Assembly: GCA_963070105.1 (NCBI GenBank)
Contig: OY718806.1
Coordinates: 641,001-705,000 of the forward strand
Length of the DNA: 64,000 bases
Direction: 5' to 3'
From: Litomosoides sigmodontis
Taxonomy: Eukaryota > Nematoda > Chromadorea > Rhabditida > Onchocercidae
Every line of letters begins with the position of its first letter. The first letter of the stretch is position 1. Of this stretch, positions 54,816 through 64,000 are shown piece after piece. The position numbers and the translations under genes were made by a program. The notes under the pieces were generated by a model. That model saw nothing but the letters and a program-made list of their open reading frames with translations, ran no database searches and had not been told where the DNA came from.

Positions 54816-56359
54816 CTGAGAAAGTGAAATCAATAATAAAAATATGTAGTAAACAAGTGAGCAAAAGATAAGCAAAGCATATGAATTACAAGAAACTTAA
54901 GCTTAGCAAAATATGCAAGAGGTAAATAAGTCAGTAAAGGCATGAAAATGAAATATTCACCAACGAGGAAGGGAATGGCAGAAACAATCAGTGCAATAAG
55001 GATGTTCGAATTATTCGACAAGTAAAAATGGGAAAAAAGTGCATGCGAGAAGCATTTTCAAAGAATTAAACTTTGTAATTAAATTCAAATAAAGTAATTA
55101 AATTGAATAAAGAAATTAAATAAAATAATTAAATTTAAGATTTCGAGAATTTGTCCAAGCTACGAAGTACTTTGAATACATTCAAAAATTTGCAAAAATT
55201 ATGCACTCGTTATGCGCAGTTCAAGAAATCTCCTTTGGCCCTTTGCCTTCCGCATGCAGATAATAAGAACAGGGTAGTTCAATAAAAACAAAACCGTTCG
55301 TAAATTTGTTACAAAGAGGCGAATGTGAGTTAGAGGTCAAAATTTGGTGGGAATTGAGGTTTTGGAAATTTCGCAATTGCCATCCAACTCTTGCCAAGTC
55401 ACAAAGTAACACTACAACCATAACCCAATGTAATCAGACTGATATAATCAGTGAGGTAAAAAAAATTACGCTTCACAGCATATACATACGGAACAAATTA
55501 AATTCATTTACAGATAACAGCGAAAGTAATTTGAATAAACAGATTTCTATAACAAAATAATTTCGGAAGAATTAAAAATTAAAAAAATTTTTTTCCATAA
55601 ATCATTCTGAAGGTTGACTAATTTAGACGTATACTCTAAAAATTCATAACAAACTTAGAGGACTTAAAGATTCATCAGATATTTTGAGCTTTTAAAGTAT
55701 TCAAAAAGTGAGGGAAAAACAAATACTAAGAATATTATATAAAATAATTTAAAACAAAGGCAAAAATAATTATGAACAATCATTAACAATAAAACTTCAA
55801 TTAATAAACAAAACAAGAAATTGAAAAAAAAAAGGTAAAAGTTACAAAAATATCAACAACATAGCAAATAACAAATAAAAGCATTAAATTGCCAAAGAAA
55901 ATTTAAAAAACCAAAGAAGTAGGGTTGAAAAGAAATAAAGAACTGAATTCAAGGTAATTTTATTTAACTTTTGTAGAATAATGAATTTTGTGGTTCTCAG
56001 AAAAATTGAGCTAAACAAATTTTTTTAAAGTTTCATTCCAGTGCTACGGACATAGCACACGCTAATGTAAAATGGCCACAGAGCCCCTCTCTTTTGCTCA
56101 TACCTTGAATTCATTTCGAACAAAAAAATAAGTAGTTCATTATTAAATTTGTTTCTCTTTTTGTTTTTCAATTTTTTTTCATTTATTTTTCTTTTTCATT
56201 CTTTTTTGTCTTTTTCACTTCTCCATTTTTTTCATTTTTAATTTTTTTGTAATTTGTTGTTTGAGAAAAAGCCCACACGTTTGGAAGTACTCAATAGGTA
56301 GAAAATGGAGTTTACAGCAGGAAGCGACAGATAAGCGGCGTTGGGAAGACCAAATAATA
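54816..56359. other. Non-coding AT-rich tract
   Basis: Very A/T-rich with poly-A and poly-T stretches. No supported gene, RNA or repeat family was seen. Confidence 0.5.
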
Positions 56360-56809
56360 TCAGTGGCCTGAAAGAATAATTCATTGATTAGGAAAACTAC
56401 ATGATTAACTTCATGAATATTTTGATTTTGTAAATCGTTCGAATTGTTTCCTCTTTTCAAAATGTTTTTTTTTTTTGTTTTCAAATTCCATTTTCAAAAC
56501 TTTGCTAATCTTTCACCTGGAACCAAGAGGCGCTGCGCAGCTCGTTCCCTGCCAACAAGATCCAAGCGATGCCGCTTTAACCGCCTTTCATTGATCACGG
56601 CTGCACATGACCTCGAGCACCACTCGAGATCATGCAGCTCTAATGCCGCTTCTTTTTGTGCAGATGTGAAACCGGGTGGTAGCAGGAGGTTATGCCCACA
56701 ACGGGCACAAAATCCTAAAGTGTGCATAATTAGTAAAATAATTTCTAAATCAAAACAAATGTGCCGAAAAGAATTTTGTTCTGAAGTACTTACCGTCCTG
56801 CTTATGCAT
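56360..56809 (-). CDS. Small unrecognised protein with paired cysteine motifs
   Basis: The model is exons 56809-56794, 56714-56517 and 56367-56360, about 73 residues. It starts MHKQDG and continues FCARCGHNLLLPPG, then a segment with WCSRSC and a basic helix (VINERRLKRHRLDLVGRERA). The C-x2-C and C-x3-C pairs are spaced like a small zinc-binding fold. The middle exon has a TTTTAG acceptor, a GTGAAA donor and one long open frame in the required phase. The 3' end is uncertain: reading through the last donor adds a few residues before a stop, and another donor (after QRLL, phase 0) would join different exons, including the candidate at 54803. The unit could therefore be an internal part of the larger minus-strand gene rather than a separate gene. 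I recognise no family. Confidence 0.4.
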
Positions 56810-57182
56810 TCTTGAGACGTGAACACGTCACTCTTTCAACGACGCAAATTTTCTGCTGAAAATATTGCATACTGAAAATAGAAATCATTAAAGTTCACGA
56901 TTTATAAAAGTTAAAATGAAAGACTATGAATTGATATGGAACTTTCGGTTTATTATCACGATAGTGCATTTCTAATTTTACCCACATGTGTATTTCCCTC
57001 AAAATATCGAAGTATAGTATATTCCTTTGTCAGATTTGCAACGTTTTTGAAATTATAAGTTACCAATGAAATTGCTTCTTTCCGCCCGGATCACTGTGTG
57101 TAGTTCGATTTTAGGCACTACCAATTGTTATCGAAATTGCGCAGGCTTGTGGTTCAAATCTGCAGGACAAAATTCTTTGAAT

Positions 57183-57791
57183 TTATCTTTGGTCAATGTT
57201 ATCTGTTTGCTGAGGACCGGAATCGTAACTGTTGTTGTCCTCCCTCCTAAAATAGGCATAGATTTTTCAGAAATTATTAACCACTTCTTGTAATAGAGAT
57301 AAAGTTAATAATTTTTCAAATGATTAATTCGTTATGCATTACTGTTACAATACGAAAACTCACAGGACAAGCTTTCGTGATGTCATTTCCGGTTCTGCAT
57401 CGCTATTCATCTCGTCTACTGGCGCCACCGGTTCTTCGGGCTTTTCTTCTTCGTCGTCGTGTGGAGCAGTCCACTGTGCCCCGCCTAGCCGATTCTAAAC
57501 CGGTACTTCATTCAACTCCTCCTCGTTATTTCGCATTTCTAATTACCTAAGTCTACTGCGCCCCTCAACCAAACTAGCATGGAGAGCAGTTTCATACTGT
57601 AAACGATACTCTTCGATAATATCCTTCCAGCAAAACTTATTCATCAAAATTAATCTACAGTGGAGGAAAAGTGGACGTACGGCCACTGCTTCATCCATAT
57701 ACTCCAACAACACGCTTAACATTTTAGGCTCCCTCTCTTGCAAGAAATCCCATAAATGAAATATGTCCAATTCTTCGCCCGGGGAATTCAT
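57183..57791 (-). CDS. Unrecognised short protein with helical N-terminus and acidic tail
   Basis: An ATG at 57791 follows directly after a TTTTACAG site, the arrangement expected at a trans-spliced nematode 5' end. The first exon (57791 to about 57547-57570) encodes about 75-82 residues that look helical (ELDIFHLWDFLQEREPKML, IIEEYRLQYETALHASL). A second exon from 57494 encodes an acidic linker (PHDEEEKPEEPVAPVDEM) ending at a GTGAGT donor. A third from 57246 ends at a stop near 57183 (SYDSGPQQTDNIDQR). The junction of exons 1 and 2 is unresolved: the obvious GTAATT donor does not match the phase of exon 2, whereas a GTTGAG donor slightly upstream does. I recognise no family. These may instead be the first exons of the long minus-strand gene to the left. 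Confidence 0.4.
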
Positions 57792-57911
57792 TCTGTAAAA
57801 TTAGCCTTTTTTACAAAACATTTATGAAGTTGGAAAGCACACGACAGAAGTAGTAAGAGTAATAAAGAAACATTCCAACTGAGTTGGGAGTGTTCCGCTG
57901 GTTACCATTCA

Positions 57912-58073
57912 CACCTCAACTGACAGCCTGACCTTTACCAAAGAAAAAAATATGCAGAAATAGTCTGTGTCTGCTCAAGCCGATTAAAAAAGATATGAAA
58001 GGAATGGATTTCATGCTTGCCCACTTCGGTGGTCTGACTGCAGAGAACACTACTAATTACCACCCACTTAGCA
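57912..58073. repeat. Left arm of a dispersed inverted repeat pair
   Basis: This stretch recurs as the reverse complement at 59050-59231 with scattered mismatches and small indels. Shared landmarks are ACCTCAACTGACAG, AGTCTGTGTCTGCTCAAG, GATATGAAAGGA and CTGACTGCAGAGAA. It contains no coding sequence of its own. Confidence 0.85.
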
Positions 58074-58190
58074 CCCCCCAAATTATCTCCTCCTCGCTCA
58101 CCACACCACACATCCATCAAACCCCTCCCCCCTTCCCTCCGCCCAATCACTCCTACCATGTGACATGTAACATCCTGTGAAACATCAAAG

Positions 58191-58525
58191 TGTCAGCACT
58201 GATAGCAATAGAAATGACAATGAATGCGATAATGGCTAAGTAATTGTAATTGAAGCAGTTCAATACAGTACATTATTGGCAAGCGAACATTTCAAATTAA
58301 AATTTCCCTCCAACAATACGAGCAAAATTTTTGCATTAATTAATTGCTTTTGCGTTTGAGCATTATTTCTCAAAAAGTCTAGTGCACAATCATTTCTTGA
58401 TTTTTAGACTAATTGCCTTTTTTCTTGCGCAAAAAATGAACCCTCACCAGACATCTCCATTATTCAATTTTAGATTAGTTTTTTATTTAAATTCACTGCA
58501 TTTCAAAATTACATTAGTCATTACC
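58191..58525 (+). repeat. Direct duplication, copy 1
   Basis: This stretch matches 60634-60980 in the same orientation with scattered substitutions and small indels. Shared blocks include AATGACAATGAATGCGATAA, CAGTACATTATTGGCAA, TTTTTGCATTAATTAATTGC and TTTTAGATTAGTTTTTTA. It lies inside the interval bounded by the inverted repeat pair. Confidence 0.85.
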
Positions 58526-59049
58526 AAAGGATAACATGAAGGAAGGATATTATCGTTGTAAATTATTGAAGAAGAAATTTGTTACGATATGTTTTGTATT
58601 AATATCGAAGTAATGAACATGCAGCGGAATCCTCTTCATATATATACCACCACCCTCTTTTAGTTGTAGAAATTGCAAAAGCGATTGACGAGAAAAATGT
58701 CTTCTGATCCATCGAAATAAGCTGTTTGAGGATGGATTGATGAACTGGTTAATTGATGATGAGAAAATTATCTGCTATATCAAACAAACAGTCAAGTTAG
58801 CTGGACAATAGGTAGCCAAGTAGGTAGGCAGGTGAGCACATGCGGTTCATTCTGATAGTAATTAAGAATTTGTTAATAATTAAGAAATAGTTATGAATTA
58901 GGAATTATTAAGAAATCGCATTAATTTGAATTACATGTGTTGCCAAAGGAACGCATGCTTCGATCTTCCAGAGCATCGAACGGTGGGGGGAGGCGGAGCA
59001 AGTATGATGCATGCCGAGGCGAGACCAAACAGGGAATGCCAGACATTGT

Positions 59050-59231
59050 GTGGGGTGGTAGTTAGTGGTTTTCTCTGCAGTCAGACGAGACCACCAAAGT
59101 GGCAAAGCGTGAAATCCAATCCTTTCATATCTTTTTTTTTTATCGACTTGAGCAGACACAGACTATATTTCTCCATATTTTTTTCTCTGGTCACTTTGGT
59201 GAAAGGTCAGACTGTCAGTTGAGGTGTGGAT
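59050..59231. repeat. Right arm of a dispersed inverted repeat pair
   Basis: Reverse-complement partner of 57912-58073. The arms are separated by about 975 bases that hold no transposase frame, so the pair is either a non-autonomous terminal-inverted-repeat element or two copies of one element in opposite orientation. Confidence 0.85.
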
Positions 59232-60633
59232 GTAAGTGGTGGATGGTGGTGACCAGTGGTATCACTGCTGGGAAGTCGCTTAGTTTTTGAGCGGCACATT
59301 CAATCGTATTTTTCAGACGCTTTTAATGAACTTCAATCAGCCTACTTTTCTTTTAAAGCTAACGACATTTCGTTCAAACGCTTCATGTGGCTGTGTGAAG
59401 AAAACAAAAAGGAGAAATATCAATGATTGGTTTTATTTTGCAGTACTGAAATCAGAATTTTTAATTAATGAAGCATCAGAAGATTTAGACATAAAAAAGT
59501 ATGGTGACAACAACTGAAAGCGTTGCAATTCACACAAAATAACCGTTGCACATAATTACTTGTCTTCTTTCACCCCCATCTATCAAATATCATTCATAAA
59601 AATGTGTAATTTTTTGCAAATTTTGCAGTTTTCATAAAATTACTAATAAAAATTTTCACTTACTTTTCTGCGACATTATAACTTGGCCTTTTTTCCAAGA
59701 ATGTTAATCAATTAGCATGGTATTTCAGGTAAGTGATAAAGGCCTCGAAATGAATATTATTTGGAGACCGTATGCATGGCATGATTTACTGGACGAACAT
59801 TTACTAATTTTTTTCAGGAACAATAATTTATGGTTTAAATTTTGATATATTCGATTCTATATTGAATCTTCACTGACAACCACGCTCCTCTGATATCTTC
59901 CATTCAATGCGGTTCATTAGCTTTCAATAAATTTTCACCTTTTTAAAAATTTGATTAAGACATACAAAAGAGAAAAGAGTAAAATTGAAGTAATTTATGA
60001 GGAGATATCCAATGAAAGCACCATCCGAACAATCATTCCGTTCCAACCATCTGTTTAAGAATGGCACTTCCATGCTGTGCCCATTTATCCATGAACTTAA
60101 GTTGATACCCGAAAATTTTCTGTGACTTGTTCATGCATTAGTTAGTTATCACAATCCGAAAATATTACTACTCAAATTAAGCACGTCAAAAGTTCAAACC
60201 TATTGCTATTTGTAGCTTTCGAAGTGATGCCTCATCATATATTTTTGCATTATTTTCAGCTAAGTTACCCATAACTTTAATGAATTTTATGAAATTGCTT
60301 GCTACATGTAGTGACTGATGCAAATATTTAATTTTCAGTTTATTATTTGATAACACAATGCTAAAGTAATTTTATTTCTTTCAAAAATTTTGATTTCTCG
60401 GCGAAGTTTGAAGATTTAAAGCTTGCACAACTAATTATGGTAGCATTGCAACAATAATTGCTGTTGTATTCAACGAAAATATCAGTTTTATGGTATAGTA
60501 AAACAAAAACTTTGATTTTATACATACGAGAAAAATGGGGAAAATCGAACACTAATTTATTTTTTCTGATCAATAATGACATAAAATTAGGAATTTAATA
60601 GTAATTAGGAAACAAAAAAGGTAACAATAAGAT
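59232..60633. other. Non-coding tract
   Basis: AT-rich sequence with no supported coding exon, RNA gene or further repeat. Confidence 0.5.
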
Positions 60634-60980
60634 AGTGCCAGTACTGCTAGCAATAAAAATGACAATGAATGCGATAATTAACTAATGACAAAGTAATCGT
60701 AATTGAAAGAGTTCATTACAGTACATTATTGGCAAACGAACATTTCAAATTAAAACTTCCTTCCAACAATACGAATAAAATTTTTGCATTAATTAATTGC
60801 TTATGTGTTTGAGCTTTATTTCTCAAAAATTCTATTGCACAAATAATTTCTTAATTTTTAGGCTAATTGAAATTTTTTCCTGCACAAAAACTCATGAGAC
60901 ATCTCCATTACTCAATTTTAGATTAGTTTTTTATTTAAATTAGCATTCCATTGCATTTCAAAATTGCATTAGCAGAAGTA
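60634..60980 (+). repeat. Direct duplication, copy 2
   Basis: Second copy of the stretch at 58191-58525. It is not accompanied by the inverted repeat arms. Confidence 0.85.
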
Positions 60981-63900
60981 AAGAATGAACAAATGAAGCA
61001 AAAAAGTTAATGTAATTTAAAACTGTTAAGAATTATCAGTGCGGCTAATCTGGTAGCAGTAATTTCCTTAATAAGGTATAAATCCTTAAAACAATTCTAC
61101 ATTTCTTAGCGATTAAATAATTTCGTTTAAATTAATTGGTAGTTTAAAGCTCTTTGTGAAATAAATAAAAATATGTTAGGGTGGATCTCTTTTTCTTCAT
61201 TTTAATAAGTATTAGTAAGAGTAAGTAACGAGTAAGAACTCTGTGGAAAAATATAGAAAAAATAAAAATTCATTCCAGGGAATGAATGTCACGAACAAGG
61301 AAGCCTTTTTTCTCTCTCTCTCTCTCTCTCTCTCTCCTTTTTTTTGTTTTTCGATTATAACGTGTTAACTAGTTATAAATTTAATTAATGTGGAGGAGGA
61401 TAGGGGAGAAGACAGTAAATTGCTAAATTTAAAAAACGAATAAATTATCGTTTCGTTCATTTAGCAATACTATCAACTGAAATAAATTTTATCCAGTGAA
61501 TTTAATAAATGTTAGTAAAGCAAAGTACATTTAAAAGTTCCAGTAAATTTTTCCAGCAAATTTAACGATTGAAAATAAGTCCTGTGATAGCATCACGACC
61601 ACAGGTAACTAATTCATGTTTCTCGCACCTATGAGATGATATATGCGTAGATTTTTGACGGAATCGTTATCAGAACACTCCAAATATCATCGCATGATAT
61701 TTTTGATTACAGATTTTTTCCGGAAATTGTATTTTTAAAATTACAGATGTCACTTCCTTATTTAATATAAATTATTGTCAAAATGTGTTCGTACATGTGT
61801 TTGCTTCGACGAATAAAGAAACTAATTTTATCATGCGATCCTTTCTGATCGATTTCAATCAACTGCAATGTGATAGCTATTTGCTTTCATCATATCATTT
61901 TATTTTTTTTTGTGTCCAGAAATTTGCATCATTTTTAAGCTTAGGATATTTCACTGAAATTGGAAGTAATATTTAACGGAATTGTTAGGACGGCAAAGTA
62001 GCTTATTGTTGAAATATGTGTCAAGACCAATTGTACCATTCGATAAATGAAATTTGGATTCAAAGAGAAAGCGGAAAAGCTCCTTCGGAAGAGAAACAGA
62101 ATATATTGGTGGCCATTAAAAATTAAAATGCCCAAGCTTCCCATCTGCTCAACAACCATCGACAGCCTCTTTGATCGTTTTGCTGAGGAATTCAACGTTT
62201 CCATTCCAAATTTGTCTTTCTTATTTTTAAAATTTTGCAAAATGCTTGCCTTGAAATATTTTAACAAGTAATTCATGCAACTCTGTGCAGTGTAATATCC
62301 TAACACAAATCAAATCTCTTATTTTTCAAATCATTTAAAATACCAATACAGCATATAAACCTGTTGTTTCTTTCTTTTTTTTCCATGATATATAGCAACA
62401 AATAAATCCTAAACTGACTGAAGTCCCTTTTTTTCTTTTTTGAAACTAGCAATAATGCCCACTGAATTTGGAAAATAATCACCTCTTCTTTACCGTATAT
62501 GATAACTACGAATACATCAGGCATATCTTGTTGTGTTACGGTTATTTAATTTTCTTCTTTTGTTATAAGCAGCAAAAAACAATATTACTGATATTGCATA
62601 CATTACTCACTATATCTTATCATCGATCCTTTTTTTAATTCTTTTAAAATGTGGATGACGTGAAAAGAATGCTGCAAGAGGAATGGGATTGTAAACCAAA
62701 CAGCACGGATCTCATTTTGTTAGCATAACACATTGAAATTTTACTTAAAGTTTTTTAATATGTTATAGTTAAAAATATATTTAACTGCCTTTATAATAAC
62801 ACTAATAACAATAATAAGCATTGGATAATACGTTTGAAACGATGGAAATAATTTTGTGAGGACTAAAGTCATATTCCATTCATTCTCTTTCGCTATCGTT
62901 TTTAGACGTCTTTATTGGAACAATATTTTTTTTTGTTTTGAAAGAGCCTGTTTGAAGCGATTTTGTCTGAGCTTTGAAAAATGAATGAGATCAGCAAAGA
63001 TACTACCGCCTCTCGAATCCAATTGAGACCAATGAAATGATTTCTTTGATTGATACTGTTGTGGTCGTTGAATGAGTTAAATTCACATTTTCGAAGTGCT
63101 TGACAAATGTTTAGGAATTGAAGCGAATTACAGCACTTTCCCCAACCAAAGAAAGCATGAAAGCATCAAAAGTTATGCAAAAACAACAATAATTAATAAT
63201 AACAATGAACAATAATTATATTGTAATAATGGGAGTAATAACAATAACATGCCAATAATAAGTGATAATAAATAAAACACTTGAACCGTCTTTATCTATC
63301 GAATTGAATCAGATTTAAACGCAAATATCTTTAATAAAATTCAAAACAAAAATTGAATGCAAAAATTTTTAATAAAATTGAAAATAATCAAATATATTTT
63401 GCCTCAATTTGACGGCAACATTATTTATCTTTCTGCAGATTAATTTCATCCCTTCTTCCTTTTCCAATCCAACAGTTTTTGTGTGCATTTAATGCAAATT
63501 TAAAAAATACATAATATCTAACATTCTCTCATAAAAATAACAGATCTTAAGTGTGACAACCATTGAGGCATATTTTATTTCAACTTCAACGATATCAATC
63601 AGAAAATTAAAAAGTAAAAAATGAACGAATAAAAAAAAAGGCGAAAAAAGTGCACATCAATTTTTTTTCATTGATTAATTGAAATTATTAATACACAGAT
63701 ATTGTGAGATTTTGAGCATTTCCTGAAAACCTGATAAATTATGAAACATAGAAAATTAAAAGGAAAAATTTCCCTGTACTTTAATAAATGGTGCGAATTT
63801 TTCTTTCTCATTAAAAATTTATCGAAATTTTCGTTGCCGCATTTTATTGTGTTGCTTGCATTGCATAGAAAGTTCAAATTATCCAACGAACAATTAAAAT

Positions 63901-64000
63901 TGCATGAATTTTATTTTTTTTAATAAAGCGATAATTTCTGAGAACATCTGAAGGTGGTTCTCCATGTAGAGGGTAGAGGAGTGTTGCTGTTCCATTCATT
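60981..64000. other. Non-coding tract to the window end
   Basis: Mostly AT-rich with a (CT)n microsatellite at 61311-61336. A patch at 61941-62306 has long open frames on both strands (minus-strand hydrophobic, plus-strand with LFDRFAEEFNVSIPNLS), but no splice sites or recognised domain, so I do not call a gene there. Nothing else is supported. Confidence 0.45.
61311..61336. repeat. (CT)n microsatellite
   Basis: Thirteen uninterrupted CT units followed by a T-rich stretch. Confidence 0.95.

Overview
The window looks like a nematode chromosome segment, most likely from a spirurid (filarial-type) parasite. It is AT-rich. Genes are cut into many short exons with nematode-style splice sites (introns begin GTAAGT/GTTAGT-like and end TTTTCAG or TTTTAG). 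The recognisable proteins (a long peritrophin-A chitin-binding array, a nematode subgroup V astacin, a short STAR/KH protein) are familiar nematode families. The species cannot be fixed from the sequence. All gene models were assembled by hand from splice sites, reading phase and protein continuity; no alignment was run. The exon lengths of all four main models sum to exact multiples of three.

Layout. (1) 51-9379, minus: a complete 33-exon gene for a secreted protein of about 1772 residues with 18 peritrophin-A (CBM14) domains, including a tandemly duplicated three-exon block. (2) 11344-18711, minus: an eight-exon gene for a Fringe-type beta-1,3-N-acetylglucosaminyltransferase of about 323 residues, predicted to be a Golgi type II membrane enzyme acting on O-fucose in Notch-like EGF repeats. 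(3) 21325-28190, minus: a 12-exon gene for a secreted astacin of about 700 residues: signal peptide, prodomain with aspartate switch and RQKR cleavage site, zinc protease, EGF, CUB, Thr-rich linker, TSP1. (4) 23461-24653, plus: a complete four-exon STAR-family RNA-binding gene (about 239 residues) lying inside one intron of the astacin gene on the opposite strand. (5) 29290 to at least 32087, minus: the 3' part of a gene with a disordered acidic/Ser-rich C-terminus that I do not recognise; two phase-compatible candidate microexons at 51.0 kb and 54.8 kb suggest very long introns.

From about 32 to 56 kb the window is nearly gene-free and dominated by simple repeats: two uninterrupted (AAT)n arrays of about 1.33 kb and 0.96 kb, (CA)n tracts, and purine- or pyrimidine-rich tracts. 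From 56.4 to 57.8 kb there are two short minus-strand coding units of unknown function. From 57.9 to 64 kb the sequence is non-coding or repeat-derived: a pair of inverted repeats about 1 kb apart and a 0.33 kb direct duplication.

The chitin-binding protein (eggshell or cuticle-associated extracellular matrix), the astacin (matrix processing, hatching or moulting) and Fringe (receptor glycosylation) could all bear on development, but nothing shows that they are co-regulated. No tRNA, rRNA, CRISPR or intact transposon was seen.
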